Shown here in pieces: positions 54,729-63,766 of a stretch of DNA of 64,000 nucleotides. Below the pieces are notes generated by a model, which was not told the DNA's origin, searched no databases, and saw only the letters and a list, made by a program, of their open reading frames with translations. The translations under genes and the position numbers were made by a program. The stretch comes from Candidatus Gastranaerophilales bacterium. Lineage in GTDB: Bacteria > Cyanobacteriota > Vampirovibrionia > Gastranaerophilales > Gastranaerophilaceae. The DNA lies in NCBI GenBank assembly GCA_905234865.1, contig CAJOJE010000010.1, positions 1-64,000 on the forward strand. The letters are read 5' to 3'. Numbering within the stretch: position 1 is the first letter of the stretch; each line of letters begins with the position of its first letter.

Positions 54729-55685
54729 TTAATCTTTAGCATGACCTGCGGTACCCAAAACATCAACCATTTTGTGTTTAACCATTTCTTTAACGGCTGT
54801 TCTTCCGGGTCCCATGTATTCTCTGGGGTCGAATTTTTCGGGATGTTCGATGAAGAATTCTCTTATCGTAGAAGTCATAGCTAATCTTAAATCTGTATCG
54901 ATGTTGATTTTTGCAACACCATGTTTTGAAGCATAGTTAAGCATTTCTTCGGGAACGCCTTGAGCATCGGGGAGATTTCCGCCGAATTTGTTACATTTTT
55001 CAACAAATTCTTTGGGAACGGATGACGAACCGTGTAAAACAATCGGGTAATCGCCAAATCCTGCTTCTTTAAGAGCATCTTTAATTTCTTTTAATCTTTC
55101 AAAATCTAATATTGCTTCGCCTTTGAATTTGTAAGCGCCATGAGATGTTCCGATTGCAATTGCAAGAGAATCACATCCTGTTTGTTTAACAAATTCAACA
55201 GCTTCTTTAACGTTAGTATATTTAGCATCTTTGGCATCAACATTAACATCATCTTCAACACCTGCTAATTTGCCGAGTTCTGCTTCGACTGATACGCCTC
55301 TTTCATGAGCATATTCAACAACTTGTTTTGTTACTCTTACGTTTTCTTCAAAGGGGAATCTGCTTCCGTCAATCATAACCGAAGAAAAACCGCCGTCGAT
55401 ACATGCTTTACAAATTTCAAAATCAGCACCATGGTCTAAGTGAAGTGCGATAGGTATCGTTGTTGTTTCAAGAGCTGCTTCAACCAATTTGATTAAATAA
55501 GTTTGGTTAGCGTATTTTCTTGCACCTGCCGATACTTGAAGAATGATAGGTGATTGAGTTTCTTCGGCAGCTTCCGCAATACCTTGCAAAATTTCCATGT
55601 TGTTTACGTTGTAAGCACCGATAGCATATCCACCGGCCAATGCTTTTTTGAACATTTCATTTGTTCCGACTAATTTTCTTGACAT
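54729..55685 (-). CDS. fba: Class II fructose-bisphosphate aldolase
   Basis: This zinc-dependent aldolase serves glycolysis and gluconeogenesis. The 318 residues show GAYNVNNMEILQGI, ALHLDHGADFEICKACIDGG (zinc site and catalytic Asp), SVMIDGSRFPFEEN, GVSVEAELGKLAG, AIAIGTSHGAYKF, IVLHGSSSVP and VAKINIDTDLR. The start is ATG 55685 with GGAG eight bases upstream; an in-frame TTG further up is less likely. It lies next to rpiB, inside the interval that splits the phage genes. Confidence 0.97.
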   Translation of the reverse strand: MSRKLVGTNEMFKKALAGGYAIGAYNVNNMEILQGIAEAAEETQSPIILQVSAGARKYANQTYLIKLVEAALETTTIPIALHLDHGADFEICKACIDGGFSSVMIDGSRFPFEENVRVTKQVVEYAHERGVSVEAELGKLAGVEDDVNVDAKDAKYTNVKEAVEFVKQTGCDSLAIAIGTSHGAYKFKGEAILDFERLKEIKDALKEAGFGDYPIVLHGSSSVPKEFVEKCNKFGGNLPDAQGVPEEMLNYASKHGVAKINIDTDLRLAMTSTIREFFIEHPEKFDPREYMGPGRTAVKEMVKHKMVDVLGTAGHAKD

Positions 55686-55854
55686 AATAAGCTCCAATTC
55701 TATTCAAATAATGTCATAATCAAGTAAAATATATAAAAAACAAGAGCCAAAATCAATAGTTAGGCTTAATTTTAATCCAAATTGAGGGGTTTTGTTCCCC
55801 ATTGTAAATTTTTGTAAATTTATATCTAATAGTTATATCTTATAGAAATAAATA

Positions 55855-55863
55855 TGGTATCCT
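55855..55863 (+). promoter_or_regulatory. Extended -10-like element before the terminase module (weak)
   Basis: TGgTATCCT ends six bases before ATG 55870, the same spacing as other leaderless genes here. The hexamer is a poor match, so this is a weaker example. Confidence 0.4.
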
Positions 55864-55869
55864 GAAAGT

Positions 55870-56226
55870 ATGAAGCAAGTTAAGAAAAAAAATCGCTCTC
55901 ACCGTCATATTCCAAAATTTAAAAAGTATTACCGTTACAATATGCAGGATGAGAACGGAGTCAAATACATATCATTGCTTCAGCTTACATACTCTAAAAT
56001 TGCGGATGAAGTTTTTAAGACAAAAAGAAAGATAACGGGAGATTGGATAATAGAAATGAACGGAATTACATTATATCTTGACCCCCTTTGGGGCGCACAA
56101 GCGGAAATTACGGGCACATCAAACTTATCAATTTTAAAAAGATTAAGACTGCATATAATGTTTTTAAATTTGATAAAAAGCGGAAAAAGCATTGTAGGAG
56201 CACTTGAAGCATGCCTTTTGATTTAA
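55870..56226 (+). CDS. Unknown small protein in the terminase module
   Basis: The 118 residues start with a very basic segment (KQVKKKNRSHRHIPKFKKYY) and continue with a mixed region (VFKTKRKITGDWIIEMNGIT) and an amphipathic C-terminal helix (NLSILKRLRLHIMFLNLIKS). It lacks a recognisable domain; the basic start fits nucleic acid binding. It overlaps the next gene by 16 bases. It may be a small terminase subunit or an accessory DNA-binding protein, based on position only. Confidence 0.6.
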   Translation: MKQVKKKNRSHRHIPKFKKYYRYNMQDENGVKYISLLQLTYSKIADEVFKTKRKITGDWIIEMNGITLYLDPLWGAQAEITGTSNLSILKRLRLHIMFLNLIKSGKSIVGALEACLLI

Positions 56227-56435
56227 GCGAAACAATACAAAAATTAAACGAGCTTGAAAAATTGGCTATGAGCCCGAACGAAAAAGGGGACATAAACCTT
56301 GCACTTGCGGTTAAAATTGAAGAATTAAAAGCAAAATTCGCACAAATGAAATTTGAAAACGAGGATGAAAAAAAGTATGTCCTGAATATTTACGTTAAAA
56401 ATCAACGACAAAAAAAACTAATCGACGAAATTTAA
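56211..56435 (+). CDS. Small coiled-coil protein before the terminase, possible small subunit
   Basis: The 74 residues are mostly helical and charged (LSETIQKLNELEKLAMSPNE, LAVKIEELKAKFAQMKFENE). The ATG at 56211 lies inside the end of the previous gene. It precedes the terminase large subunit by 11 bases, which is the usual place of the small terminase subunit, but no helix-turn-helix can be seen. Confidence 0.55.
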   Translation: MPFDLSETIQKLNELEKLAMSPNEKGDINLALAVKIEELKAKFAQMKFENEDEKKYVLNIYVKNQRQKKLIDEI

Positions 56436-56446
56436 TCCGCCTCTTT

Positions 56447-57613
56447 ATGGCATATTTAAAATTATCAAACGTGTTTGAAAAAATCGCACATTCGTACAAA
56501 AAATACCGCTACATTATTAATCAAGGCGGAACATCGAGCACAAAAACTTTCTCGACGCTTCAATTTCTTGTTATTTTAGCGCTTAAATATGATTTTGAAA
56601 TTGATATCGTAGGATTAACTCAAGGACATTTAAAATCAGGAGTTTTGCTCGATATGCCAAAAGTTATGTCCCAATTCGGGCTTAATTTTTATACCATGTA
56701 CTCAAAAACAAATAAAAATTTAGAATTTCATAAAAGTACGATTAATTTTATTTCCGTAGATACAATAGGAAAAGCTCATGGCGGGAGAAGGGATATTCTT
56801 TATTTGAACGAAGCAAATCACCTTAACTACAAAATAGCGGAACAATTAATCATAAGAACAAGAGAAAAAGTTTTCATAGATTTTAACCCGACGAGCCATT
56901 TTTGGGTTCATAGCGAAATTTTGAACAACGAAAAAGAAAACGCCGTATTGATTAAATCAACATACAAAGATAACCCTTTTTTGGAAAAAGAAATTATACA
57001 AGCGCTTGAATCAAGAATGAAGGATGAAAATTTTTGGAGAGTATACGGGCTTGGCGAAGTAGGACTTTTGGAAGGAAGAATTTTTACAAACGTTGAGATT
57101 AAAGATTTTGACAAAAACGCTTTCGACAAATATTATAACGGCATAGACTGGGGCTTTTCGACCGACCCTTTTGCATTTATAAGATGTGCAATCGAAAACG
57201 ACAAATTATATTTAACGGAAGAAATTTATTCGACAAATCTTTTAAATAAAGATTCAATTCCCTTGGTTAAAAAAATAATAGGCAGAGAATACGTTACTTG
57301 CGATTCATCGGAACCAAAGAGTATTTCAGAATATCTTAATTCCGGAATTTGTGCAATAGGAGCAAAAAAGGGCAAAGGAAGCATTGAAACGGGAATAAAA
57401 TTTCTTCAAAGTTTTTCAAAAATTTTTATCCACAAAAGCCTTGTAAACGCACAAAAAGAATTTTTTAATTATTGTTTTAAAAAAAATTTTGACGGAGAGA
57501 TAATCCCTGTTCCGGAAGATACAAACAATCATCTTATAGATGCTCTAAGGTATGCTCTTGAAGATTTAACGGGTAAAGATACAATTACCGTAATTAAGGG
57601 GCTTAGAATTTAA
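56447..57613 (+). CDS. Phage terminase large subunit
   Basis: This is the packaging motor that cuts and pumps DNA into a prohead. The ATPase P-loop reads GGTSSTKT (27-34) and Walker B reads LYLNEAN (118-124), the Asn-Glu form of this subfamily. The RNase-H-like nuclease has GIDWGFSTDP (Asp234), CDSSEP (Asp286) and NHLIDALRYAL (Asp365). All three acidic residues are present. The 388 residues are short but complete. It is transcribed divergently from the particle cluster, with rpiB and fba between. No portal gene follows; a terminator and HU come next. Confidence 0.92.
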   Translation: MAYLKLSNVFEKIAHSYKKYRYIINQGGTSSTKTFSTLQFLVILALKYDFEIDIVGLTQGHLKSGVLLDMPKVMSQFGLNFYTMYSKTNKNLEFHKSTINFISVDTIGKAHGGRRDILYLNEANHLNYKIAEQLIIRTREKVFIDFNPTSHFWVHSEILNNEKENAVLIKSTYKDNPFLEKEIIQALESRMKDENFWRVYGLGEVGLLEGRIFTNVEIKDFDKNAFDKYYNGIDWGFSTDPFAFIRCAIENDKLYLTEEIYSTNLLNKDSIPLVKKIIGREYVTCDSSEPKSISEYLNSGICAIGAKKGKGSIETGIKFLQSFSKIFIHKSLVNAQKEFFNYCFKKNFDGEIIPVPEDTNNHLIDALRYALEDLTGKDTITVIKGLRI

Positions 57614-57645
57614 TTCTTTATTTCTTTTCTTTTGGATATTTCTTT

Positions 57646-57669
57646 GGTCATTTTAAATTTAAAATGACC
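57646..57669 (+). terminator. Terminator of the terminase module
   Basis: A 24-base perfect palindrome (GGTCATTTTAAA / TTTAAAATGACC) followed by TTTT on the plus strand, 33 bases after the terminase stop. It can also work on the minus strand. Confidence 0.8.
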
Positions 57670-57688
57670 TTTTCTTAATAATAAAAAA

Positions 57689-57710
57689 GCCCGTCTAAAA
57701 ACAGACGGGC
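57689..57710 (-). terminator. Terminator of the HU gene
   Basis: GCCCGTCT / AGACGGGC is an 8-bp stem with a 6-base loop; the minus strand runs into six T. Confidence 0.88.
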
Positions 57711-57721
57711 AAATTTTAAAC

Positions 57722-57994
57722 TTAATTAACAAGTTCTTTGAATTTTTTACCTGCCGTAAATGCCGGAACGGTTTTAGCTTCGATTTTGATTTCTTTTCCC
57801 GTTTGAGGGTTTCTTCCCGTTCTTGCCGCACATTTTCTTGCTTCAAAAGAGCCAAAGCCTACTAAAGTAACTTTTTTGCCTTTAGCTACGGTTTTTTGGA
57901 TTGTTTCAAGCAAAGAGCCGACGACTTCTGCAGATACTTTTTGAGAAAGTTTGGATTTTTCCGCAATTTCTTTTACTAATTCTTCTTTGTTCAT
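57722..57994 (-). CDS. hup: HU-family DNA-binding protein
   Basis: This 90-residue nucleoid protein bends and wraps DNA. It shows NKEELVKEIAEKSKLSQKVS, VTLVGFGSFEARKCAARTGR and NPQTGKEIKI, then PAFTAGKKFKELVN, the full HU pattern including the RNPQTG arm tip. AAAGGTG precedes ATG 57994. It is likely the host's HU. Its place beside the terminase module may be chance. Confidence 0.96.
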   Translation of the reverse strand: MNKEELVKEIAEKSKLSQKVSAEVVGSLLETIQKTVAKGKKVTLVGFGSFEARKCAARTGRNPQTGKEIKIEAKTVPAFTAGKKFKELVN

Positions 57995-58141
57995 TTTTTC
58001 ACCTTTCTAAACAACATAACAAAATAATTATATCTTGCTTTTCAGATTTAACAAGCATTTTTAACCGTTCTTTACATTAAGACACAATATATACTTTAAT
58101 TACAAGCAATCTCGCAGGCTAATTCCGAATAAAAACGATTT

Positions 58142-59023
58142 TTACTCGACAGAATTAATTCTTGTAAATTTAATGCCCTTATAAAAATAATTCAAAATAT
58201 CGTAAGCGCTGTATCCTTTGTTTGCAAGATTATTGGCGCCATTTTGGCTCATGCCTACTCCATGCCCGTTTTTTTGTAAATTACCGTCGTATGCATTAAC
58301 CGATTGCAAATAAGGCGCATCGTTTGCCCAAACGGCGCCGGAACCCACCGTTCTTCCGCCCGAAGCGGCATGATAGTAGGCAGGAATAACTTTACCTTTA
58401 TAAGTTAAAACTATGCCTTTAGTCGCTAACACCGCTTCATTGGTTTTCTTGGTTTCTGCGCTCGCTCCGCCGTATGCCTGATCAAGAGGAGTGTCAACCA
58501 AGTCATACCCTTTTGAACCTCTTTTTTTAAGGTTTGCAATAGCATAACTTCTTGCCGCAATTGCCTGTGCTTTGAGCGCTTCTATGTTCCATACGGAAGG
58601 CATCTCGGACGGCACAACCCCTAAAACATATTTTTCAATCGGAAGCCTGTTTATAACGGTTAATTTTTTATCATAATTATATACGACAAGTTCCCCACGA
58701 TACCACCTTTTTTTAGCAGAAACAAATTCACGCTCGTCGTCGGGAGAAATTTTTATAAAACCCGTACCCAAATCGTAGAATTTATTTCCGACTTTGATTG
58801 CAATAGAATTATCATGTGCTTTTAACTGGTAAGATGTCATTTTATCCGACTTAAAAATAACTTTTGAATTATTATTCAAATCGAAAATTTTGCCTGTGCC
58901 TGATGTTGCAAAATAAGATTGCTTAACACCAAGCTCAAGCCCGACACGAATAGCGCATGCAGGACTTATCGTAAACAAGAAAAATAGAATAGTAAAAACT
59001 AAGCAGACACTATATCTTACCAT
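58142..59023 (-). CDS. SpoIID/LytB-domain protein, exported
   Basis: The family includes lytic transglycosylases that act on peptidoglycan stripped of stem peptides. The 293 residues have a Sec signal (VRYSVCLVFTILFFLFTISP, cut near ACA) and the SpoIID core: VLGVVPSEMPSVWNIEALKA, QAIAARSYAIANL, DTPLDQAYGG, YYHAASGGRT and NGHGVGMSQNGANNLA. SpoIID domains also occur in non-sporulating Gram-negative lineages. No Shine-Dalgarno site is present; TAGAAT ends nine bases before the ATG, a nearly leaderless arrangement. Confidence 0.92.
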   Translation of the reverse strand: MVRYSVCLVFTILFFLFTISPACAIRVGLELGVKQSYFATSGTGKIFDLNNNSKVIFKSDKMTSYQLKAHDNSIAIKVGNKFYDLGTGFIKISPDDEREFVSAKKRWYRGELVVYNYDKKLTVINRLPIEKYVLGVVPSEMPSVWNIEALKAQAIAARSYAIANLKKRGSKGYDLVDTPLDQAYGGASAETKKTNEAVLATKGIVLTYKGKVIPAYYHAASGGRTVGSGAVWANDAPYLQSVNAYDGNLQKNGHGVGMSQNGANNLANKGYSAYDILNYFYKGIKFTRINSVE

Positions 59024-59070
59024 AATAAGAACATTCTATCCCGAACAAAAAATTTTTCAAATTTGTAAAG

Positions 59071-59382
59071 TTATTTTTGTTCGGCCGAAGCTGCTGCTCT
59101 TGCTTCCTCTATATATTTAACTATTTCCTCGCAAATTTCCCTTTGTGTTTCATCGTCAATAATTTTTAAATATTCCATGGCAAGAAAATATTTTACATTT
59201 TGGTCTTGCCATCTTTGCCAGAAATATTCGTAATTGTTGACAACGAGAACATATCCGGAATTTCTTGATTTTTCAATAATAAAATCACAGCAATAATCCC
59301 TTAGTGAATTATCCGATTCCTCAAGATAATTTACTGCGAGTTTTACGATAGGGTTATTGTCGTACCAACGTTTATATTCCAT
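59071..59382 (-). CDS. Unknown small protein, 103 aa
   Basis: The product is acidic and helical with several aromatic residues (YEYFWQRWQDQNVKYFLAM), a Cys pair (YCCDFIIEK) and an Ala/Glu-rich end. It has no signal or membrane helix. The promoter is near consensus (TTGACA, 16 bases, TATACT) and the ATG follows six bases after the -10, with no Shine-Dalgarno site, so it is a clear leaderless candidate. No family is recognised. It lies between spoIID and the TagO/WecA gene. Confidence 0.75.
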   Translation of the reverse strand: MEYKRWYDNNPIVKLAVNYLEESDNSLRDYCCDFIIEKSRNSGYVLVVNNYEYFWQRWQDQNVKYFLAMEYLKIIDDETQREICEEIVKYIEEARAAASAEQK

Positions 59383-59388
59383 ATAATC

Positions 59389-59416
59389 AGTATATAATAC
59401 TTTTGAAAAATGTCAA
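59389..59416 (-). promoter_or_regulatory. Near-consensus promoter with leaderless geometry
   Basis: Minus strand TTGACA (59416-59411), 16 bases, TATACT (59394-59389), six bases, ATG 59382. Both hexamers are close to the sigma-70 consensus. Confidence 0.82.
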
Positions 59417-59456
59417 TTTTAAAGTTAAACTTTTTATAAAGTGTATTTTTAGGGCA

Positions 59457-59490
59457 AAATAGGCTCTATCACCGAACGAGAGCCTATTTT
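59457..59490 (-). terminator. Terminator of the rny-ymdB-PHP-TagO operon
   Basis: AAAATAGGCTCT / AGAGCCTATTTT is a 12-bp perfect stem with a 10-base loop, 27 bases after the TagO/WecA stop. Confidence 0.8.
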
Positions 59491-59516
59491 TAAACTTTAA
59501 AAAATTTTTAAAAAAT

Positions 59517-60560
59517 TTAAGTTCCTTTTTTTATTGTTTTTGAAATTGCATTCAACATAAATAAGATAAATGCGAGCGCTATTGCAAAAATATAGTATTT
59601 ATTCAAAAACCCCGTCGTAATTATTGCTAATATAGCACATACCATAGAAAGAGAAGATAACGTTAAAACCGCCAAATCCTGCGAAAAGCCATGGTGTAAA
59701 AGTTTATGATGAATGTGCTCGGAATCCGCCACAAAAGGGCTTTTTCCTTTAGAAATTCTCCTTAGGGAAGAATAAGCAACGTCAATAATCGGAACTGCAA
59801 GGATTAAAAATGGTAAATACATCATAGCGCTTCCCGTTCGCATAATTCCCGTTATGGAAAGTGTCGAGAGCATAAATCCTGCAAATAATGCGCCGGAATC
59901 TCCCATAAAAATTTTAGCGGGATTATAATTGAACGTTAAAAATGCAAGCATTGCGCCCAATAAAATAATTGCAACCAAAGCGCTAATCGGAGAAGAGGGG
60001 GTAACTACCATTGAAATAATTGCAATCGCAACGGAACTTATCGTAACAACGGAACCGGCAAGCCCGTCTATTCCGTCGATGAAGTTAATTGCATTTGAAA
60101 TTCCCACTATCCAAAGTAAACTCAAACCGTATGAAACAACGGGTCCAAGCTGAATATTATTCCCGAAGAAATTATATATTTCATCGACTCTGACCCCCAA
60201 TAATATTACAATTGAAGCTATAACTATCTGAAGAAAAAGTTTAAACTTAGCACTAAGACAGAAAATATCGTCAATCAACCCCAATAAAAACATTAAAGAG
60301 CCGCCTGTGATAATTCCCGATAACCCTTCGCCTTTCGGGTAGTAGCTTAATAATACGAGAAACAAAAAAGTAAACATGACGGCAAGCCATATTGCAATTC
60401 CGCCGAGCCTTGAGATTTTTCCTTTATGGATTTTTCTTTCGTTCGGAACATCGACAAGACCTTTTTTGTCGGAATAATATATTACGATAGGTACTATAAA
60501 AACCCCTAAAAGATATGCTGTTATTGCCCCTATAATGTGTGCCTGTGTTAATTTTATCAT
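59517..60560 (-). CDS. Undecaprenyl-phosphate sugar-1-phosphate transferase (WecA/TagO family)
   Basis: The enzyme loads a sugar phosphate onto undecaprenyl phosphate at the inner membrane, starting O-antigen, teichoic acid or other glycan synthesis. The 347 residues have about ten hydrophobic segments, DVPNERKIHKGKISRLGGIA, INFIDGIDGLAGS (catalytic Asp box), YNPAKIFMGDSGALF and SEHIHHKLLHHGFS, the HIHH box typical of WecA/TagO rather than MraY. AAGGAA precedes ATG 60560. It is last in the rny operon. Confidence 0.94.
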   Translation of the reverse strand: MIKLTQAHIIGAITAYLLGVFIVPIVIYYSDKKGLVDVPNERKIHKGKISRLGGIAIWLAVMFTFLFLVLLSYYPKGEGLSGIITGGSLMFLLGLIDDIFCLSAKFKLFLQIVIASIVILLGVRVDEIYNFFGNNIQLGPVVSYGLSLLWIVGISNAINFIDGIDGLAGSVVTISSVAIAIISMVVTPSSPISALVAIILLGAMLAFLTFNYNPAKIFMGDSGALFAGFMLSTLSITGIMRTGSAMMYLPFLILAVPIIDVAYSSLRRISKGKSPFVADSEHIHHKLLHHGFSQDLAVLTLSSLSMVCAILAIITTGFLNKYYIFAIALAFILFMLNAISKTIKKGT

Positions 60561-60574
60561 ATTTTTTCCTTATT

Positions 60575-61423
60575 TTAAGAAATTTCTATTCTCTTTTTCT
60601 CTTTTAAAAGTTCATCATAAACCCAAGCAGGTACAAAATTTTTACCCATAATAATTGTACCATGACTCATTGACGGTGCATGAAAATCCGAACCGCCCGT
60701 TATAATAAGTCCGTTTTGCTCGGCTAAAGTCGAGTAATATTCAACGACAGCAGGGGAATGTTTCCTGTGATACGCTTCAACCCCCCTAAGCCCGTAATTT
60801 ATAAGCTCTTTTATAAGGCTTTCCGCAATTTCGACATCAATAGGGTGCGCAAAAACGGGTATTCCGCCCGCTTCATAAATAACCTCGCAAGCATCATGAG
60901 GGCTTACCGTTTTTCTTTTTACATAAACGGGAGAATCATCATTAATAAATTTTGCATACGCTTCCATGACGTTAGCTACACCACCCGCATTTGTAATTGC
61001 CCTTGCAATATGAGGGCGTCCGATACTTCCTTGAGGAGCGACAAGTTTTTTTATATCCTCGAATTGTATCCTGATACCCGCTTTTTTCTGCAAAAGCGCA
61101 ACCATTTCTTTTGCCTGATGAATACGGGCGTTTTGTTGAAATTTAAGCATAGAGAGAAAATCGGTATTTTGAACATCGGGAAAATATCCTAAAATATGCA
61201 CCTCGTACCCTTTATAAATTGTGTTAATTTCAACGCCTTGAATTATTTCTATTTTTTTATCGTTATCGTCGGCATATTTTTTTGCAATCGGATAAGATAA
61301 AATGTTGTCATGGTCTGTAAGTGCAATAACGTTCAAATCACAATCAATTGCAGTATCAACAATCATTTCGGGCGAATATGCGCCGTCAGAGTATGTTGTG
61401 TGAATATGCAAATCAACTTTCAA
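60575..61423 (-). CDS. PHP-domain phosphoesterase
   Basis: The start is TTG 61423, because AGGAGG lies six bases upstream and the protein then begins with KVDLHIHTTYSDGAYSPEM, as in the family. Further motifs are VIALTDHDN, GVEINTIYKGYEVHILGYF, AHPIDVEIAES and TGGSDFHAPSM, which supply the metal ligands. Family members cleave nucleotides or phosphoesters such as 3',5'-bisphosphates. It overlaps ymdB by 11 bases. Confidence 0.88.
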   Translation of the reverse strand: MKVDLHIHTTYSDGAYSPEMIVDTAIDCDLNVIALTDHDNILSYPIAKKYADDNDKKIEIIQGVEINTIYKGYEVHILGYFPDVQNTDFLSMLKFQQNARIHQAKEMVALLQKKAGIRIQFEDIKKLVAPQGSIGRPHIARAITNAGGVANVMEAYAKFINDDSPVYVKRKTVSPHDACEVIYEAGGIPVFAHPIDVEIAESLIKELINYGLRGVEAYHRKHSPAVVEYYSTLAEQNGLIITGGSDFHAPSMSHGTIIMGKNFVPAWVYDELLKEKKRIEIS

Positions 61424-62228
61424 ACTCCCCCTCCTTACTGTCATTATATACAAAATTAATTCTTTTGATTTCAACAGGAAGATTATTTTCTTTGTTGAAA
61501 ATGATTTTTACGCCATTTACTTGTTTTGTATCGGATTGGGCAACATCAAACCTTTCGGGAATTGAGGTTATTAATCTTTTAATCGAATGCTCAAAATCCA
61601 TGCCGATAACGCTGTCGTAAGAACCCGTAAAACCGGCATCCGTTATGTATGCGCATTTATCGTCAATTATTTTTTCATCTGCCGTTTGAACGTGCGTATG
61701 AGTTCCGATTACCGCCTTAACTCCAAAGTTTGAAGCATATTTTGCAAAAGAAATTTTTTCGGCTGTGGCTTCTGCATGGTAATCAACTATTACGATTTTA
61801 TCTTCAAAATTTAGTTCGGAAGATAAATCTTCAATTGCTTGAAAAGGGCAATTAACGGGATTCATAAAAGTTTTTCCCAAAAGATTAACTACTAAAATAT
61901 TATTTTCAAATAATCGATATCCCAAACCCCTTGTGCTTTTATGGTAATTATACGGGCGAATTAAAACCGGTGAATCATCAATAAATTGATATATATCTTT
62001 TTTGTCAAAAATATGATTGCCCGATGTCATACAGTGTATTCCGTAAGACAAAAGTTCATCATGGTTTTTATTTGTTAAGCCGAACCCATGAGAAGCGTTT
62101 TCAACATTTGCAATTACAAAATCAGCCTTAAAATCTTCGTTTCCCGATGACAACACTTTTTGAAGCGCACACCTTCCGGGGCGCCCCACTATATCGCCAA
62201 AAAATAATACTGATATATTAGATGACAT
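61413..62228 (-). CDS. ymdB: YmdB-family metallophosphoesterase
   Basis: The 271 residues show SVLFFGDIVGRPGRCALQ, VIANVENASHGFGLT, MTSGNHIFDKKDIY, ADYHAEATAEK-like VDYHAEATAEKISFAKY and IGTHTHVQTADE, the metal-binding set of this family. YmdB hydrolyses cyclic nucleotides and modulates RNase Y activity in Bacillus. It lies three bases after rny, the common gene pair. Confidence 0.93.
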   Translation of the reverse strand: MSSNISVLFFGDIVGRPGRCALQKVLSSGNEDFKADFVIANVENASHGFGLTNKNHDELLSYGIHCMTSGNHIFDKKDIYQFIDDSPVLIRPYNYHKSTRGLGYRLFENNILVVNLLGKTFMNPVNCPFQAIEDLSSELNFEDKIVIVDYHAEATAEKISFAKYASNFGVKAVIGTHTHVQTADEKIIDDKCAYITDAGFTGSYDSVIGMDFEHSIKRLITSIPERFDVAQSDTKQVNGVKIIFNKENNLPVEIKRINFVYNDSKEGEFES

Positions 62229-62230
62229 TG

Positions 62231-63766
62231 TTATTTCGCTATTTCAGTTACTCTTGCTTCTCTTACAACGGTAACCCGGATTTGCCCCGGATATTCAAGT
62301 TCATCCTCTATGCGTTTAACTATGTCACGAGCCAGTTTGGCAGCAGCCGCATCATCAAACACATCGGGTTGAACCACCACCCTAACTTCTCTGCCCGCTT
62401 GTACGGCAAAAGATTGTTTAATGCCTTCGTAGCTGTTTGCAATCTCCTCAAGCTTCTTTAGACGTTTAATATAGATTTCAAGCGTATCACGTCTTGCTCC
62501 CGGGCGCCCTGCCGAAACCGAATCGGCAATCTTCACCAAAGCCGCAACGAGCGTATTCGCTTGAACGTCATCATGATGTGCTTCGATTGCATGCACGATT
62601 TCTTCTTTTTCGCCGTACTTTCTCGCAAGTTCGACACCCAATTGAATGTGCGTGCCTTCTTGTTCATGGTCTACGGCTTTACCGATATCATGCAATAATC
62701 CGGCACGTTTTGCTTCATGCACGTTTGCGCCTAATTCGGCAGCAAGCATGCCTGCAATTTGAGCAACTTCAATAGAATGTTTAAGAACATTTTGCCCGAA
62801 GCTCGTTCTATAATATAAACGTCCAAGAGTCTTTACAAGCTCTCTGTTAAGGTTCATAATTCCAAGGTCGTAAGCGGCTTTTTCGCCTTCCTGTTTCATT
62901 TTGTTTTCGATTTCTTTCAGAGATTTTTCATATACTTCTTCAATCCTTACAGGGTGAATACGACCGTCCGATATTAATTTTTCGATTGTTAATCTTGCAA
63001 CTTCACGTCTAACAGGGTCAAAAGAGGACAACACAACCGCTTCCGGAGTATCATCAATAATAAGGTCAACTCCCGTTAACGTTTCAAGAGTTCTTATATT
63101 TCTTCCTTCACGTCCTATTATTCTTCCCTTCATGTCATCGCTCGGCAAAGATACAACGGAAACCGTAGTTTCAATAACTTGTTCTATTGCGCATTTTTGC
63201 ATTACTTGAGAAAGAATTTCTTTAGACTTTTCTTCCGCATTTTCTTTTATGATAATTTCATTTTCTCTTATCATGCGAATTTGTTCTTGTTTTAATTCTT
63301 GTTTTAATTGTTCCATAAGAGAATTTCTCGCTTCTTCTCTCGACATTTGAGAAACTCTCTCAAGTTCTTGAACTTGTTTTGCGATTTGTTCGGCTAAATA
63401 GTCCTCTTTTTCGTTTAATTCATCTTCTTTTTTATTTAAACGATACTCTTTATCAACATTTTGCTGATTTTTTAATTCAACTTCATCCTCTTTTTTTGCA
63501 ATAATGTCTTCCAACCTTGAAACTTCTGTTCTTCTGTCCCTGATTTCGTCGTTGAACTTTTGCCTATCCTCATAGAGAAGTTCTTTAGCGTCTGCAATCG
63601 CTTCTTTTTTAAAAAGTTCGACTTTTTCGCTAAACTCATCTTGATTTTCTTTTATTTGTCTTTGCAAATTCTCAATTATAACTTTTTTTCTCGTATTTCC
63701 GATAATCAAAGGAATTGCCGAAAAAAGAAACGCAATTATGCAAAGATAAGGCCCAACGTATGCCAA
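62231..63766 (-). CDS. rny: Ribonuclease Y
   Basis: RNase Y is the membrane-bound endoribonuclease that starts mRNA decay. The 511 residues have an N-terminal membrane helix ([16 protein letters not shown]), a long coiled coil (about 25-190), the KH domain ([20 protein letters not shown]) and the HD domain ([17 protein letters not shown]). Only a TTG (63766) is available as a start and it lacks a Shine-Dalgarno sequence. In-frame codons upstream (reading YQNPLFLTL) would lengthen the helix but contain no ATG, GTG or TTG. First of the operon with ymdB. Confidence 0.95.
   Translation of the reverse strand: MAYVGPYLCIIAFLFSAIPLIIGNTRKKVIIENLQRQIKENQDEFSEKVELFKKEAIADAKELLYEDRQKFNDEIRDRRTEVSRLEDIIAKKEDEVELKNQQNVDKEYRLNKKEDELNEKEDYLAEQIAKQVQELERVSQMSREEARNSLMEQLKQELKQEQIRMIRENEIIIKENAEEKSKEILSQVMQKCAIEQVIETTVSVVSLPSDDMKGRIIGREGRNIRTLETLTGVDLIIDDTPEAVVLSSFDPVRREVARLTIEKLISDGRIHPVRIEEVYEKSLKEIENKMKQEGEKAAYDLGIMNLNRELVKTLGRLYYRTSFGQNVLKHSIEVAQIAGMLAAELGANVHEAKRAGLLHDIGKAVDHEQEGTHIQLGVELARKYGEKEEIVHAIEAHHDDVQANTLVAALVKIADSVSAGRPGARRDTLEIYIKRLKKLEEIANSYEGIKQSFAVQAGREVRVVVQPDVFDDAAAAKLARDIVKRIEDELEYPGQIRVTVVREARVTEIAK

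Noticed and set aside
41320-57613. Attachment-site repeats flanking a standard prophage
   Set aside because: No direct repeats were found at the outer edges, no tRNA or integrase is present, and housekeeping genes lie inside the interval.
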